Of a stretch of 64,000 bases of DNA, positions 26,640 through 40,579 are shown piece by piece. Made by a program: the position numbers and the translations under genes. Positions within the stretch are counted from its first letter, which is position 1; every line of letters starts with the position of its first letter. The notes under the pieces were generated by a model. That model was not told the DNA's origin. It saw only the letters and a list, made by a program, of their open reading frames with translations, and did not search any database. The DNA is taken from NCBI RefSeq assembly GCF_016808095.1, contig NC_068972.1:8922001-8986000 (forward strand). Reading direction: 5' to 3'. The DNA is from Vigna angularis (lineage: Eukaryota; Streptophyta; Magnoliopsida; Fabales; Fabaceae).

Positions 26640-29600
26640 GAAATGTCAATTCATTTTTTTATTTAAAGTTTATAATAATTACTTTTTATCTATAAGTACA
26701 TAATGATATTTTTTATATTTAGTAATAATTTAAAATAATGTCACATAAAAAGTGTTAGTTTTATTGTAAACGAAACATATATAATATGTGGTACGTGATA
26801 AATGTTTTAAATAATGAGTATTTGAAAAAATAGAACATCAAATAAAATATGAGTTCAATTTATATATAAAGAGTTGACTTTATTTTCAATTTAAATTTTA
26901 AAATATGATACTCAATTTTGTTATCTTTATTTAGGATTTAAATTCACATACCTTTTAACATATGTGTGGAAGTCGATAATATTTTATAAACTCATTCTAT
27001 ACCACAATCCTTTAGGATCGTAATTATGAAAAAACCCAAAGACACTACTTAATAATAACATTCATGTCAAAATTTATATATCCATCTTAAAATTTTCTTA
27101 TAGTAAAAAAAAAACCATTACTCCTTTTTAAAATTTAATTAAAATCCAATTCTCAACTATCATGAGAACTCTTTAAAATTTTAATTATTGCGCAATCAAA
27201 TCTCTTCTTAAAAAGTATAAAACGAATAAGAATTATAAAGCTTAATTAAGGAAATCTAATTAAAACGTTAAAAGAAATACTACAAAAATTGAATATCCTG
27301 GATAAGTTTTCTAAACTCTTAACTTTAAGAAATTTAAATTCTTCAAATTTAAGTTTTTTAAAATTTATAAAATTTTCTATTAAAAAAAAAATTATATAAT
27401 AAAAAACTTGCTTAAGATGTGTGCCATTTGGTTTCGGGTTGTGTGTCTAATGCTCCCCCAGACCTTATCCCTTACATATATGTTTTGCACAACATTGCAT
27501 TTTAATATGTTAAATATTATAAGATAAACATCAGTAGACTAATATTTAAGAAACAAATAATTATAGTTATCCAAAATATAATCATAGGTCAATTTTTATT
27601 TTCTCTTCTGTTTATATTATTTAAGGTGATTATCATACAAGAAAAAAAACAACACAATAAATATTTCACATAATAGAAATTGAATTAGTATTTTATAAAA
27701 GTCATACATAAAAACAAACATATTACAATGAAAGACTTTAAATAATATTTATTTATCTAAATGCATGTATTATATCATACTCCTCTGACAAATACTGTTG
27801 TGCAGAATTTTATCAATAAATTCATCCTATTACACATAATATTAGTTCCAAGATAAAATTCATATACTAAGACTTTATACTTCTTTCAACACATATAATA
27901 TTTTTTCTACATGAATCTATAATTATTAGACCGTCCGAATAATTTATAATATTGAATTCTCATACATACACTAAAAAAAACTCAAACAATATTCTTTATA
28001 TTAGTATCATTCATTTTTATACAAATCAAATATACAAATTTATCTTAACATCTTATAAGATTACATTAAACAACACAAGAGTAACTTAACATTGAAATGA
28101 ATGAACACTTTCACTAGTCCAAAACAATTACTAACTCAACAAGTAGTATTGAAAATCCACTCATCCAACAACTAGAAATCTAACTTAGAATACTAACACT
28201 AAAATTCATAAATGTATCTAAAATCACTATTTAATATAAAAAAAAGATTGTACAATAAATATTCATTTTAATATTTATTATTTAGTAAACATCATGTTTG
28301 TCTTCTAATTCTCGTAACATAATAATTCTCGTAACATTTTCAGTTATAGGAGAAAAATTTATTGAACACTTAAATTTTTGCACTCTTATCCTATATCATA
28401 CTTAATATTTTTAATTTTATAGGTGATTTTTCTTAAATTGTTATATATTTTAAAAAAATATGATATGATTGGTGTTAGATAAGTCTGCACATGAATTAGT
28501 GTTTATCTATCCTTAGTTATAATAATAAAAGCTAAATATATCAAACAAATGGGTTATTTTTATAAAGATAAAAATCATATAAAATAAATATATTATTATT
28601 GTTTTATAAAGGAGTTAAGGCACGAATATTAAATATTATTATATTGTTTTTTTTCTTTCCGTCTTAAATTCTTTATTTATAATGAATTATTTCTCTAGAG
28701 ATTTAGATTAAATCTCCTATTGATTGAGATTCGATTTTTTTTTGTCTTGTTAACCCGTGTCTTAAGAGCATTGCTCAATAATAATTCTTAATGTTGTGTT
28801 ACTTAAAGAAAAAAGTTAATAAATATTATATAATTGTAATTAATAATTTATTTGATTTACATAAAAAAATTAAAAGATATTTTTATCTTTATTAATATAT
28901 CATATGAATTTATATTATTTTAATTAATAGAGTTAGTTATTTTGAATTTCAACATAAAATAAAATACAGTGAAATTACGTGTATCTTCCTCCACTGCACT
29001 GGTTAAGATTCTCTTTTTTTTTTTAATTGGTTACTTTCTTTTGGAATTATAAATACTTAAAAGAACATAGTTAATATTAAAGGAATATCTCCTAAATCTA
29101 TCCAAACAATGTATCAGTCATTGTCTTTCAATCTCATTCAACAATCCATGATAACTAACGACCAATAATGTTTAGCAAAAGAAATAGACATAATAAAGAA
29201 ATTAAATAAAATTGAATTTCATCACAAATATAATTGCTTTGAAATTGTAGTTTTTGTTTCTATCCACAATGATGACTCATATAGACGACAGCTTATAGTT
29301 TGTGATATGTCGTATTTGCTTGATTTGACTTTAATACACATTTGAACTACTTTACTTTATATAATCTCTTTTAATCTTTCATAATAATATTCTTGCTCAA
29401 TTTATGTTAGTTCCTTGTTTGATCGATTTGAGATTGCTATATTCACCCTATACTGTGTTTATCTTTTTGAAACTTTATCAATTCTTCATTAAATTTATTA
29501 GTCACGTGTCACATTTCAATCATTAATGTTTGTTTTTTAACTAATCTGGTCGTTGAAACTGAAGGATCTGAATGGAATATATGATTAGATATACCCAATG

Positions 29601-30312
29601 ACAGCTTTATTTATTTAGTGAAATTATATGACTATTTTATTTTATTTATTGAAATTATCTATAACTAAACCATTTCTTTCTTAATGCTTAGGTTAATGGG
29701 ACCTTTCTTTTCATTAAAATAAGACCAAAACAATTTATTTTATAAAAGTAAATGTAAATAAATAACCTTCCAATAGCTTATCAAATAAAAATAACCCCAA
29801 TGTTCTTTTCTTAAGAGATATATATTTATTATTAACTGTAATATAATATTTTCTTTTTATAATTTCAATCTATCAAATTATAAATTACTTTTTATAATGT
29901 AACTAATCATGTTGGCATCATTAAAAATGACAACACTTACCTGTCTTGGTATTATTAGTTGAGTGTCAGCGTAAAAGATGTTTGTAAATTTTTAATAGTC
30001 ATGAACTTTTAAATAAGATTATTAAAATTAATTATTGAAAATATAATCTTGAAGTATAATAAAAGAATAACTTAACGAAATATTAATATAATTAAAATTA
30101 GTTTATGTAAAGAGTTATTTCAAATGAGATGTACAAGAGAGTAGAAATTTAAGTAAAGTTATTTTTTTATTCAATTTGATAAATCTAAATAAAGAAACAT
30201 AGATTTATAAAATCAAATTTTAAACAGTAAGCTAATTGTCAATGTATGTTTTACTGATATTTCTATTTTTATAATTTCATTCATAGAAAAATATCTAATA
30301 AAAATAGCTCAC

Positions 30313-30316
<4 letters not shown>
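25157..30316. other. AT-rich intergenic DNA
   Basis: No gene or RNA is supported over about 5 kb. A TA microsatellite occurs at 26601-26634. A 14-bp word AATTCTCGTAACAT is duplicated near 28308-28340. Confidence 0.6.
26601..26634. repeat. (AT)n microsatellite
   Basis: A perfect AT dinucleotide tract of about 17 units lies in AT-rich intergenic DNA. Confidence 0.95.

Positions 30317-30364
<48 letters not shown>
30317..30364. repeat. (AT)n microsatellite
   Basis: A perfect AT dinucleotide tract of about 24 units. Confidence 0.95.
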
Positions 30365-30368
<4 letters not shown>

Positions 30369-33300
30369 TGCGAGTAGATTATTATTTTGTCATTTTTAAT
30401 TAAAATAAAAAACATTTGTGAGTATATATAAAATCTGACGAGAACGTAATTAAGGATATTTTAGGGAAAAAAGTGATTCCTAGTCATAATCTAATAACAT
30501 ATTTTATGTAATATGTGATGCGTGTTTTTTCATACTTTTTAAAAATCTAACACTGTACACAAACATGTACTAATGTCAGGATTATATTGTGTGTTTGGTA
30601 ACAAATTAGGACAACCAGGTGTTAGGCACATTTTAATTAGTATGAACAAACACATGTACATAACTAATCATATAGTTTAAATTCTACACTTCTTCACCAA
30701 CAAATCAACAACTGCCTAATGCAAGTCCTTCAACATTATAGGATTGTTTAGTTAATTTGGCCCTTGCCTGTTAATCAAAATGAAGAGACTCTAATAGTTA
30801 TTATTGGTAAATTAATTAATTAAGCAGCTTAGCAATGGAGGTACCCATCATTCTCATTCCAATTCATAGTGGCATGTGTTAGGAAAAAGATGCAATTCAT
30901 GGTGAAGTTGAAGTCTCTGATAATAAACCCAAATAAGAAGTTCTTGTGAACACGGCACTTAAACAGGGACTTAATCTCTCACATTATAATATAAATTCTT
31001 ATTATTTTTTTTGTCATCACTTTCAGTTAGCAGTCCTTCTAATCCAATAGCAACAGCTACGGCCACATACGATTGATTATGATTACCTTTTTCATTGTGT
31101 TTCAGTTCACACATGATGATGACTCAAGAGAAAAAAAGAAGAAGCGAGACCAAGCAATTAGTGACGTAAACTGTATATTATTTTTATGATTAGTGGAATT
31201 TGTCATTATCATTGTGATCATTTTCAGTGTTATTATAATGTAATTATTTTATAGAGTTTAGTAGAAAGTCGTGTTTTTGGGCCCTAGAAGCATGCTAATC
31301 CCATTAATAATGAAAACGGGTGGGAACAAAAAAGGGAAAATGGCCAAATGGAAGAGGATAAACCAATAATTTTGAATACTATAAGAAAGATTCCATTATG
31401 AAGTTTGGTCATCCATAACATAAAGACCAGAATAGTATTAAATTTATACGATACCATATGCCAAATTAGCCAAATTAAAGATAAGTAGCCCTGTGGTTGA
31501 AGGCAGTACCAAATAAAAAAAACATCAATATTAATATGAAGATTATATATTAGTAGGTTATGAAGACAAATGGCATGTACACGGAAAAGATGAATAGCCA
31601 CAATGAACATGACAAAAAGCAACGTACCCACTATTATTTTTCTTCAAACAACGACTCTGCACCAGCTACAACAATCACTTTAAAACTCACTTATTTTATC
31701 AAAGGATTGCACTTTCTTTTAGCTATTTCCAAACAGGGAATTAAGTAAGAACTTCCACCAATGGATATACTTTATTTTTCTAATAAGATGGTGACATTAT
31801 TTTAATGAGGCCGAGCCTCTTTCTATAAAGCTAGAAAGCTTAATTCTTTATATGTTTGTGTGTATAAGCTGGTTTGGCCAAATGCAGGGTATCTTTCAGA
31901 TTGAACAGTGGAAAAGATGGAGAAAGCACCGTACTAACTATGAGACGCTAAATGTGATCAAAGGAAGACAAAAATGTCAAAAAAAGCAAGAATTGACAAA
32001 AATCCATGAATTTTATCTTTATGTCTGTTTGATTAGAAGATGGGAATTTAATTAGGTGGGAAACTGATAAGGGAAAAGTATCTTTCTGAAAGATAGGACG
32101 GAAAGGATGAAACAGTAGTGGTGTAGGATTTTGATGCATGATCACTTAAAAATTGCAAAAAAAAAAAACAAAACAACTGTTGAATAGTTGGTGTAAAACA
32201 CTGTCAACGTTAACTTTTTCACTGGAATAGTAGAACATATTTCTTGTCTCCTCATGCATGTGAAACAATGGTAGGGTCGTGTTTTGGTCTTTTAGACCAC
32301 CTTATTACATGGATTCATATTCCTCCAAATTCGATCTTAGAGAGTTAAATCATTCATGATAACGACACATGCATTGGGTAAATAACAAATGGGTGTGTCT
32401 TGTTATTGTCTTTTTCTTTGTAAGAACTTAGAATTTGTGGTTTAAATTAATTAACTATACAAATGGCATTTATGGATCATTATCAAATCCTGTTCTCAGA
32501 ATGAACTCTCTCAGATGGTTACTAAATTCAAACACTCTCAAAGCATAAAGGAAAATCTGTATCCAAAAGCAAATTTGTAAACAAATCAAAAAGGCCCAAC
32601 AAGTCCCTAAAAGTTAAAAAAGGTAGGGTAGGTTACCCTCAATTACGGAGAATCAAAAGTAATGCCCACCATATCTTATGCTTTCACTTCTTTTTTCTTA
32701 TCTGTTAGGCTTTCTATACTATTGCTCAATTTGTATATTAAAATATTTTACATTTTAGAGTTTAAATATAATATTCTTTATCTAGTTTACATATTTCTGT
32801 TGAACTTTGAGCATTATATTTTTTAATTTATTTTAAAAAATTTACCTGAATTATACAAGTGAAAATCCAAGGAAGCGCACAAGAAATTTAGAGGATTTGA
32901 TACAAAGATAGAACAGTCATTCAAAAAGTTTTGTGCCGACTGCCATGTTACCATATTGATTGCGTTTTAACTTTGTTTAATTGTTGTCGTGATCAAACTG
33001 AAATCTCTTTTCGTACCCCTTGCCGTTCGATCCATTTTATTCAGCACACAATCATACCCGATCGGTCAGATCTAACTCTATAATAACATATTATATGATC
33101 AATATTATATCCTGCTACAATAAACTATTTATTGTAGTTACAATAAGGGAAATTAGTTAAATGACATTAGCACAAAATAATCTGATTTTTTTTTTCTTTC
33201 ACCTCCATTACAGTAACTGTATATTGTTGTATTTTGCATCATACTAATCATATCTCGTAGTTAATGTCATTGTTTCTATTATTATATTCCATTTATCAAC

Positions 33301-36300
33301 ATTGCCATCTTATTTTTTGTTATTCCATTTTTATTGTTGTCATCATGACTTACGTATTTTGTTACCAATATTACCGTTGATATCATTATTTTATTATTTT
33401 TGTTATTATTATTACCACAACCTATTAAAATATGATTTGTTATCATAATACAAGTAAACAATAAATAGTTAATGTTTATACTATTGTTACTTTATGTTAG
33501 TTTTATAACACGTGTATTATGACGATGATGTTGGATAAGTTTGTTGGTCTGCTTAGAAGCGGATAAAACCGTACCCCATGACTTCACAGCATGCGCACGG
33601 ATTAGACCGCCCTCAATTTTTCATTAGTTGTTATTCGCTCTGGTTAGGTTACGTTCCACAACACACACAATGCAAACAGCTCCGAGAATAACGGCTACTT
33701 CTCCTATAACTACCACTTCACACAGACACCAACGTAGCCATTCACTTTTCCAAACTTCAAACTAAAACTCATTCATAATTTATATTCTTACAAGATAAAA
33801 TCTAGTAATTTACACAATCATGCTTTTAGATTGTTAAAAAAGAAAACCTTACAATGAATTATGAGGCCATGATTTAAATTAAAAAATAAATAAAACTTTG
33901 CAAATTTTATGATGACCTAAGTATACTTTTAGTTGATAAGTTTATTTATTTTGGTCTATGTTTTAGTGACGGGTTATATTAATCATATTTAATTTAGCAA
34001 CGACATCAATAACTGATTCGATGTAGACAAATCAATATTGATAAATCTATAATAACAATAAAGTGTAATTTGTGAATGGAATGAAATCCTTGGTGTCACG
34101 TTAGATTAGTAATCATGTATTGATAACATCCAAAACTGTTATCATCAATCAGAAGATGACATAATTTAATAATTTTAATTTCATAATCAACATTAAATCC
34201 GATAGTACCAAGCTAAGAACATGATTGCCACAACTTGCGAGGCAGGTGATCAGTAAAAAAGAATACAGAATGAAAATAACAAGCTTGAGAACAAAAATTA
34301 ATCTGCGGTGAGACAAGAATGGCCACATATTTGAAATTTAAAATAAGAATGTAGCCCACCACCTTCATAGTTTCTTTGAAGCAGTGATGAAACTTTTTTA
34401 AATATAAGAGATTTACAAAACATAATTGAACAAAAAAGGAAACTAGAATGGAAGAATGTGAGGGAATTTACCACCCGGAATTTTGATTTTAAAAATAAAA
34501 AATTCACACTCGATTCATGTTTGACCCTAAAAAGCTTAAACTCAGACACTTGGCTTTTTCTTTCTTGGTTTCTTACCCTAATAGAAAGGTAGAGTGGACA
34601 CCACAATGTCTGCCTTCCAGAGAGCAAAGTATCCCACAAAGATTTTCCACCCTTTTTACACCACTTGTCCTTTTCACTCGACTCCCTAACCTTCTTTGTC
34701 TAATCCTCAAAAAGTAAAGCTGCTATACTACTACTACTATCTGCTCTTTTCTTTTCTTCTTTTTTTTCTTTTTTAATTTTTTTCCCTTCCTCCTGCTTCC
34801 TCCTGTATCGGTTTTTCCCTGCAACAAATCAAACCCCAAGTCAAAATCTTTTACATACAATTCGCATCAGATACAACAAGGATTTTGCAATTGACATGAT
34901 GAAATTCTTTACACTTTCAACAATTAGACAGTGAAAACAATCATATTGCTTCTAACTTCAATTTCGTAGAATCTCATTGGCCATTGGGGTTGGCAAACAT
35001 AATCATTCCAGAGTTTGAAAGGAAAATGTCTGGAGTTTTAAGCATCTATTGAACATTCTCCCTTTACAGGGGACATGTGACCAGTGACCGAATAGCGAAT
35101 ACCTTTTGTTCAGTAATTTTCTTTTTTAAAAAGAAGATCTGTTCAAGTGCTCATGCCTGGTAATGTTGTCTCCATTTCATTGCTCCCCTAATAGTCAGTC
35201 ATACTTCCCCGAATCTTACAAACCAACCAATTTCTCTTTGACTGCCCAAATGTTCTTTATTTGGTCAAAATTATGTAAAAAGTTAATTTCCCATACGAAC
35301 CCCAGAAACATACTCCATTAAAGTAAGAAAACCGGTTTCTGCGAAATCTCACAGTAACTTCAAAAGATGAATTAGGCCGGGTCATTTATTCCATGGCATA
35401 GAAAACTACCATCTTTGGTTGGAAAAGATATAGAAGATATGCAATCAAATAGACGGATAGAAGGAGGGAGGAAACAAGAAACGACAAACCTCAGGAAAAA
35501 GAGGAACCTACTTCATTAGGGTATGACCTACAACTAGTGAAAATCAGAATTTCAATAAAATTACCTGAATGCCCTCTACACGGAGTTAGCTAGTTAAGGA
35601 TCTCCATACTTAATTTGATTTACCCTGAAGCAGAAAGTTAATAGTCAACCACCCCACCCAAACCGCCCTTGGCATGATGACATGAGAAGCACCTTTTCAG
35701 GACTACGGAAATACTTTTAAGGCTGTCCCGCCATGATCTCATTCTTTATGATCAAAATACCCTATTAACATCTTCCAAGTTCCCATCCTGCTTTTCCCCT
35801 TTTGAAATAAATTGACCACAATGCCCTTTCCCAATACTAACAACGAGTGTCGGTGGCCCGACATCACCTATGTTCTTTCATCTTCCTTCTATACGACATA
35901 TTGCCTGTTCTAAGATTTGATAATATATACTGAGCTAATAAGGACACAGCTTAGACAAGTTGACGTCCACGCATACACAGAAGCTGACAAATTCAGCACC
36001 TGTTCTTGATAACAATTCAATGTTAGTCAATGAAATTTAATTGGAGTAGTTAGGATGAATCTGTATCATATTTCACTACAAGACATCCACAGGTAGGTGA
36101 TCCTCCCCCACCAATTAATTTTACAAATACTATGTTCAGCAAGAGAACAGCAAAAAAGAAAATATTAAAAAAAAATAGGAAGGGGTTCATTCGGAGAACA
36201 AGCTTTCAAGTTAGCTAACAAAATGACTGAACAGGAAAAAGAATTTAACAATGTTATTCTGTCATACCATGGACACAATAAATGCTGGTGTGATTTTGAT

Positions 36301-36547
36301 TAAATGGACAATGTGATGTCGGGCATGTTTTATTTAGTAAAAGTGAAAACAAAAACACCTGAATAGTGTTTAATCGGCATCATTATTTTAATTAGGATGC
36401 CTTCCCTTTGGTAATTTATTCAGCGGGTCCCCTAAAACTCTTTCTTTGAAAGGATGACTATAAATCATTGAGGTAAACACAAAACAAAACAGGAAAGAGT
36501 GGTTACCTTTTTCTTTAGGTAGATTCTTTTGTAGTGTTGGGCATGGC
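30365..36547. other. Intergenic DNA
   Basis: Composition is more balanced than in 25-30 kb, especially after 34 kb, yet I find no protein-like frame on either strand. The longest frames (31284-31631 minus and 34298-34639 minus) have no domain-like pattern. 33190-33430 is a TTA/ATT-rich low-complexity stretch. A pyrimidine-rich tract lies at about 34740-34800. The part nearest 36547 probably contains the 3' untranslated region of the patatin-like gene. Confidence 0.5.
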
Positions 36548-38736
36548 CTAAGTCGCTTTTGGGGTAGCTTGCTTGAAAGCAACAGTGGGAGCTATTCTGC
36601 AGCTCCTCCTCTGATGCTCCTGAACAAGTTCTCCGGCAAACCAGTCAAGTTTCTCGAAGTTACTCTGTTCCCCAATTCTCTTTCCTCCAAACAGCACCGA
36701 CTCTACATTCTCCTGCTTCAACATTTCCTCTGCTATTCCAACCATCATCTTTACGTTGCCGGGACTTGAATCTGTATCCACATTGGGTCCACAACGCCCC
36801 ATGCTCGACCCATTTGCCTGTCACATAACAATTCATCAGAACATCCATCGTGTAAAACTGAAATATACCCTGCTAAATATTACATTCATCTCTACATCAT
36901 GGACGGTGTCAGTAAGATTTCAATGCCAGCCACCATCACACACTCGAATGAAAAGGACAAAATTAACGACCATAAAGGAAATTAAATAAAAACTTTTGGT
37001 GATCACAATCCCAACCAATATGGAATGGGCTTTTATTAATAGTTGTGACTAAACTTAAAAAGGTTTTCCACTTCGCACGACACGGCTCTATTTAAGGAAG
37101 AGTCTGAATTGGGCATTCTTTCAATGAATCCAAGTGACAAAATGCAATGTGTATGTGTATGTGTATCCATTTCATGAGCAAATCCAAGTTGCTCGAGAAT
37201 GGGAAGGTTTCCTTAACATGGAAACAGAGTTAAAAATGAACAAAAAGCACAACATTTATTAATACCCATCCATCAATAGATATCCCATAACAAGTCCAAA
37301 TCCAGCTATGCTGTCCCATACATACTCATCAACTTGCTACATCCAGACAACACACAACAGATCCCCTACGGAAACCCCACACCCCCTACCCTCCGGCTGG
37401 TGTGAAATTGACTCCATTTAATACACCATTGACGTTGATGGAGTTCACAAACTCAACCAGTTACCGGAAAAGAGAAAAATAAATTGACACCCATTAACAG
37501 TTTCCATTTCCATTTATTCAAATTATTCAAAGCCTAATTGTGACATTTAGACAATTCACAATTTGACTAAGCACAAAATTCAGTAACTGGCCCCACCAAA
37601 AAATATTCAAAATTCAAAATTAAAATTACCTGAATGCGGACATAATTGGTGCTGCGGCTATGACCAAAGGCCATGGCGACGGCCTGGTCGACCAGGTCCG
37701 ATGACCCGTCGCCAGAAATGCGGGCCATGGGCCGGGCCCAATCCTTGGCCTTCCAGCGTTTGACGCGGTCAAAGTCGTAACTCACCTCCAAGAGTTGACC
37801 CGTTCCGAGGGACAGAACCAGAAGGTCCTCCACGCCGCGCACGAAAGGAAACTCTTGTTTGTTGTGCAGCACGTGCGTGATTGCCGCGCCCGTTGGGTTA
37901 CTCATCGCCAACCCTCCGTCCACCGCCACGCACTTTGTCTGACCGTCCACGGAACGCATCTGAACCGGTTCAAACAAACCGGGTTCGGCCGAGGTCGCTC
38001 GACACACCTCCCACAACCGAAAATCGAAGCTATCCGTTTCCAACGCGTCCGCACGTGAGAACAAAAACGGCGCCGTACTCGATAAGTCGTAGCACGGAAT
38101 CAATACCGGTTTTATCGTGTCCTTCAGCGTCAAACTCCCACCCTTCTCTGCCGTGAACGCTTCTTTCACAGCCTTCTCCAAACCGGCCGTCGCCGTCGAC
38201 ACTGAACTTGACCCGCCGGAAAGCAACCTCTTCAAGAACCCACCCCCGCTACCCGCGCGGTAGAACTTGCTTCCTTTCTCCGCGAGAAACCGCCATGTGT
38301 CCTCGGCGGCGAAAATCGGCCGCCGGTGGTCCTTCGTTGCGAAGAGCATCGCCGTGAAGATGCCACCTACTCCGGCGCCAGCTGCAACGTCGAAGTAGTC
38401 CGCGATGGTGGCGTTCTGGTCGCCTGATTTTTTCTTCAGCGCTGATTCCAGGTAGGCCAGGGCTTTTCCGGCGAGAATCCCGCGCATGCCGCCTCCGTCG
38501 ATGGCGAGAATGCATATCTTTCCACGCTGGTTCTTGACGGAAGAGACGCCGTCCACAGCGGTGACGTTCGGGGGGGCCTCAGATTCCGGCTTGGGAGGTA
38601 TTTGTTTGGGAAACCAGAGCTTCGGATCGTCGTAGCCGAAGAGGAACTTGCTTTCGAGAATGGAGAAGATTTCGTAGCTAAGCTTATCCGTCTCAATGCT
38701 CGGTTCTTGCATTTCTAACTCATTCGCACAATCCAT
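36548..38736 (-). CDS. Patatin-like protein, pPLAIII-type (2 exons)
   Basis: Exon 1 is 38736-37630 and exon 2 is 36817-36548, joined in phase 0 (NYVRIQ then ANGSSMGRCG) across an 812-bp GT-AG intron. The product is 458 residues. Seen: an oxyanion-loop motif DGGGMRG at 80-86; at the nucleophile elbow GAGVG at 120-124, with Gly122 where classical patatins have Ser (GxSxG); and a DGG at 273-275 where the catalytic-dyad Asp sits. In plants the GxGxG variant marks subclass III patatin-related phospholipase A (the Arabidopsis PLP6-9 group), linked to lipid acyl hydrolysis and to cell-elongation and wall phenotypes. Which orthologue this is cannot be told here. There is no signal peptide or membrane helix. 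Coding DNA is far more GC-rich than its surroundings. No truncation is seen, and the ~40-residue C-terminal tail is basic and ends in ATPKAT. Confidence 0.94.
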
Positions 38737-39618
38737 TTTTCTCTTTGTCTTCCTTCAAATTTTTACAGGAATGTTTTTTTTTTCGAAATCTTTTACGAAA
38801 CAAAAGAAACACTTTTTATTTTGTTTTCCGTCTCAAAACAGAACAAGGAGATTCGCCAGCATGGTGTTTAAAACATATTTCGTGTCTATTGCATGCAATT
38901 AAACCTGCGCGTCGAAAAAAATTCACCTGCGAAACCTGTAAAAGAAATAAAGAGGAAAATGAATTTTATTCTAGAAGGGGGGGTTTTGGCGTTGAAGATT
39001 CGAAGGCGTGCTACGAATTAGAACATTCCAAAAACACATACCTCATTTGACAAGAATGCTGAACCAACCAAGATGACAATTCGAAAACAACATTTTTGAT
39101 TTCACAATCGCTCTGCTGGTGTTCCTTCTCCAATCGCCCCAAACGCAAATTATATTATTTGTCTGAGCACTAAAAACTGCAACACTCGCTATCAGTGAGA
39201 AACTGAAACTGAAACTCCGAGTGAGAGTAATGATTCTGTGGTACAAAAAGTATGGGTTTTTTGGCTAAAGCGTAAAGGGGCTCCTTCTTTCCCAGTGTAT
39301 GAGCAGCAGGTGCAGTTGGGTCTGCGTTTCTCTGGGTTTCTTTTGCCCAAAGTAGCTAAGCTAGCTCCTCTATGTAAACATCAAGTGGAACCAACAAACC
39401 AACCAACCAACAAGCACCGAACAAAAACCAGAAAATGCCAAATCACCACAGCTGCACCACCATATCTATATCTATATCTGTATACTCCCACACATATATA
39501 TACCCATTCATTCTTTCACTTTTTTTATCCTTTTACCATCACAACTATTCACTGTTCTTTAGGCTTCTACAGTTTAGCCTTTCTGGTCATGGAAAAAACA
39601 AATACAAATAATAAGAAA
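38737..39618 (-). promoter_or_regulatory. Upstream region of the patatin-like gene
   Basis: Mixed-composition DNA upstream of the minus-strand start. It has no clear TATA box and no frame of its own that looks real. An ACCA/CAAC-rich stretch lies near 39388-39415. Confidence 0.35.
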
Positions 39619-39659
39619 CGAGAAAGAGAGAGAGAAAGAGAAAGGAAGAGAGAGAGAGG
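39619..39659. repeat. GA-rich purine tract (CT on the minus strand)
   Basis: An imperfect GA/GAAA repeat, about 0.9 kb upstream of the patatin-like start. On the minus strand it is a CT tract of the sort common in plant promoters and 5' leaders. Confidence 0.85.
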
Positions 39660-40457
39660 TGTAACGTTTGTGTTTGTGGCCTCCTCAACTCAACTATAGA
39701 GAAGTAGAGAAGTGGGACAGGTGATGGGTCCCAGAACAGGAATTGTGTTGGAGCAATTCAGCGTCATCACCAATGAGCCACCGACACTTGTACACCGTCA
39801 ATCGTGGTGCTCGCCATCCATGGCTCAGATTGCACCAACACTATTGCTCCGTGATCAACGTTGCAATTCCCCAATTTCTACCGTATACACTTCACATCCA
39901 TTCTTGGCAACACCTTTCTTATTAATTATAAACTTAATGATGCATTATCAACACCAAATGTCCTCGCTAATTTTGCATTAAATGATAAATCAAATAACAT
40001 ATTGCCTCTCTTAAACAGTTGTGCATTTGTTGGGGGAAGAAGGAATAGGGTAGTTTGGCAATAAATTTCGCTTTGCCCTTCCGAAGGGTTGTGGGGACCA
40101 CTTCGCTTTGTTTTGCGCATACATGAGAGAGGAGAGGAAAGACAGCAGGGACAGGGAGACAGTTTCTGGTCATCAGGTGCAACCAAAAAAATAATTAAAA
40201 ACATTTCATTCTCTCAATCACAATAATCTTATTGAAATTGCAAATAAAGAATGAAATTCATTCAACATTTTTTTAATCTAACGGTTGCAAGTAAATTATG
40301 TTCAAATATCGTACCTTGTATTTCTTTTATGAAACAATTAAAAAATTATAGTTTAATTCACGGCATCTCCTTATCTTGTTAATCTTATTGTCTTAATCAA
40401 TCTTAATATCCATAACTTTCATGAGAATGAAACTTCAGAGAAAGTTCCACTAATTTT
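39660..40457. other. Intergenic DNA
   Basis: Fairly balanced base composition to about 40180, but no frame on either strand looks like a protein. Confidence 0.5.
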
Positions 40458-40579
40458 AGGAATACTCGGTACAATAACACTCAGGATTTATTTTGAAAGC
40501 ATGCAAAAGATAAGATGAAGGAATACTCGGTACAATAACACTCAGGATTTATTTTGAAAGCATGCAAAAGATAAGATGA
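40458..40579. repeat. Perfect 61-bp tandem duplication
   Basis: The unit starting AGGAATACTCGGTACAATAA at 40458 is repeated without a mismatch from 40519. Identity of the two copies implies a recent event, or an assembly artefact. Confidence 0.97.

Noticed and set aside
31284..31631. 115-codon minus frame, hydrophobic
   Set aside because: It has no recognisable family, no splice or promoter support, and its hydrophobicity follows from AT-rich codons.
34298..34639. 113-codon minus frame
   Set aside because: No domain-like pattern. It is consistent with a chance frame in moderately balanced DNA.
37795..38515. Several long frames within the patatin-like exon on both strands
   Set aside because: They are shadows of a GC-rich coding exon. 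The 389-codon minus frame contains the family motifs, and its last 20 codons are intron read-through.
39238..39699. 153-codon plus-strand frame upstream of the patatin-like gene
   Set aside because: Low-complexity sections (Glu-Arg run from the GA tract, Thr/Tyr-rich part), no domain, and it lies in the likely promoter of the minus-strand gene.
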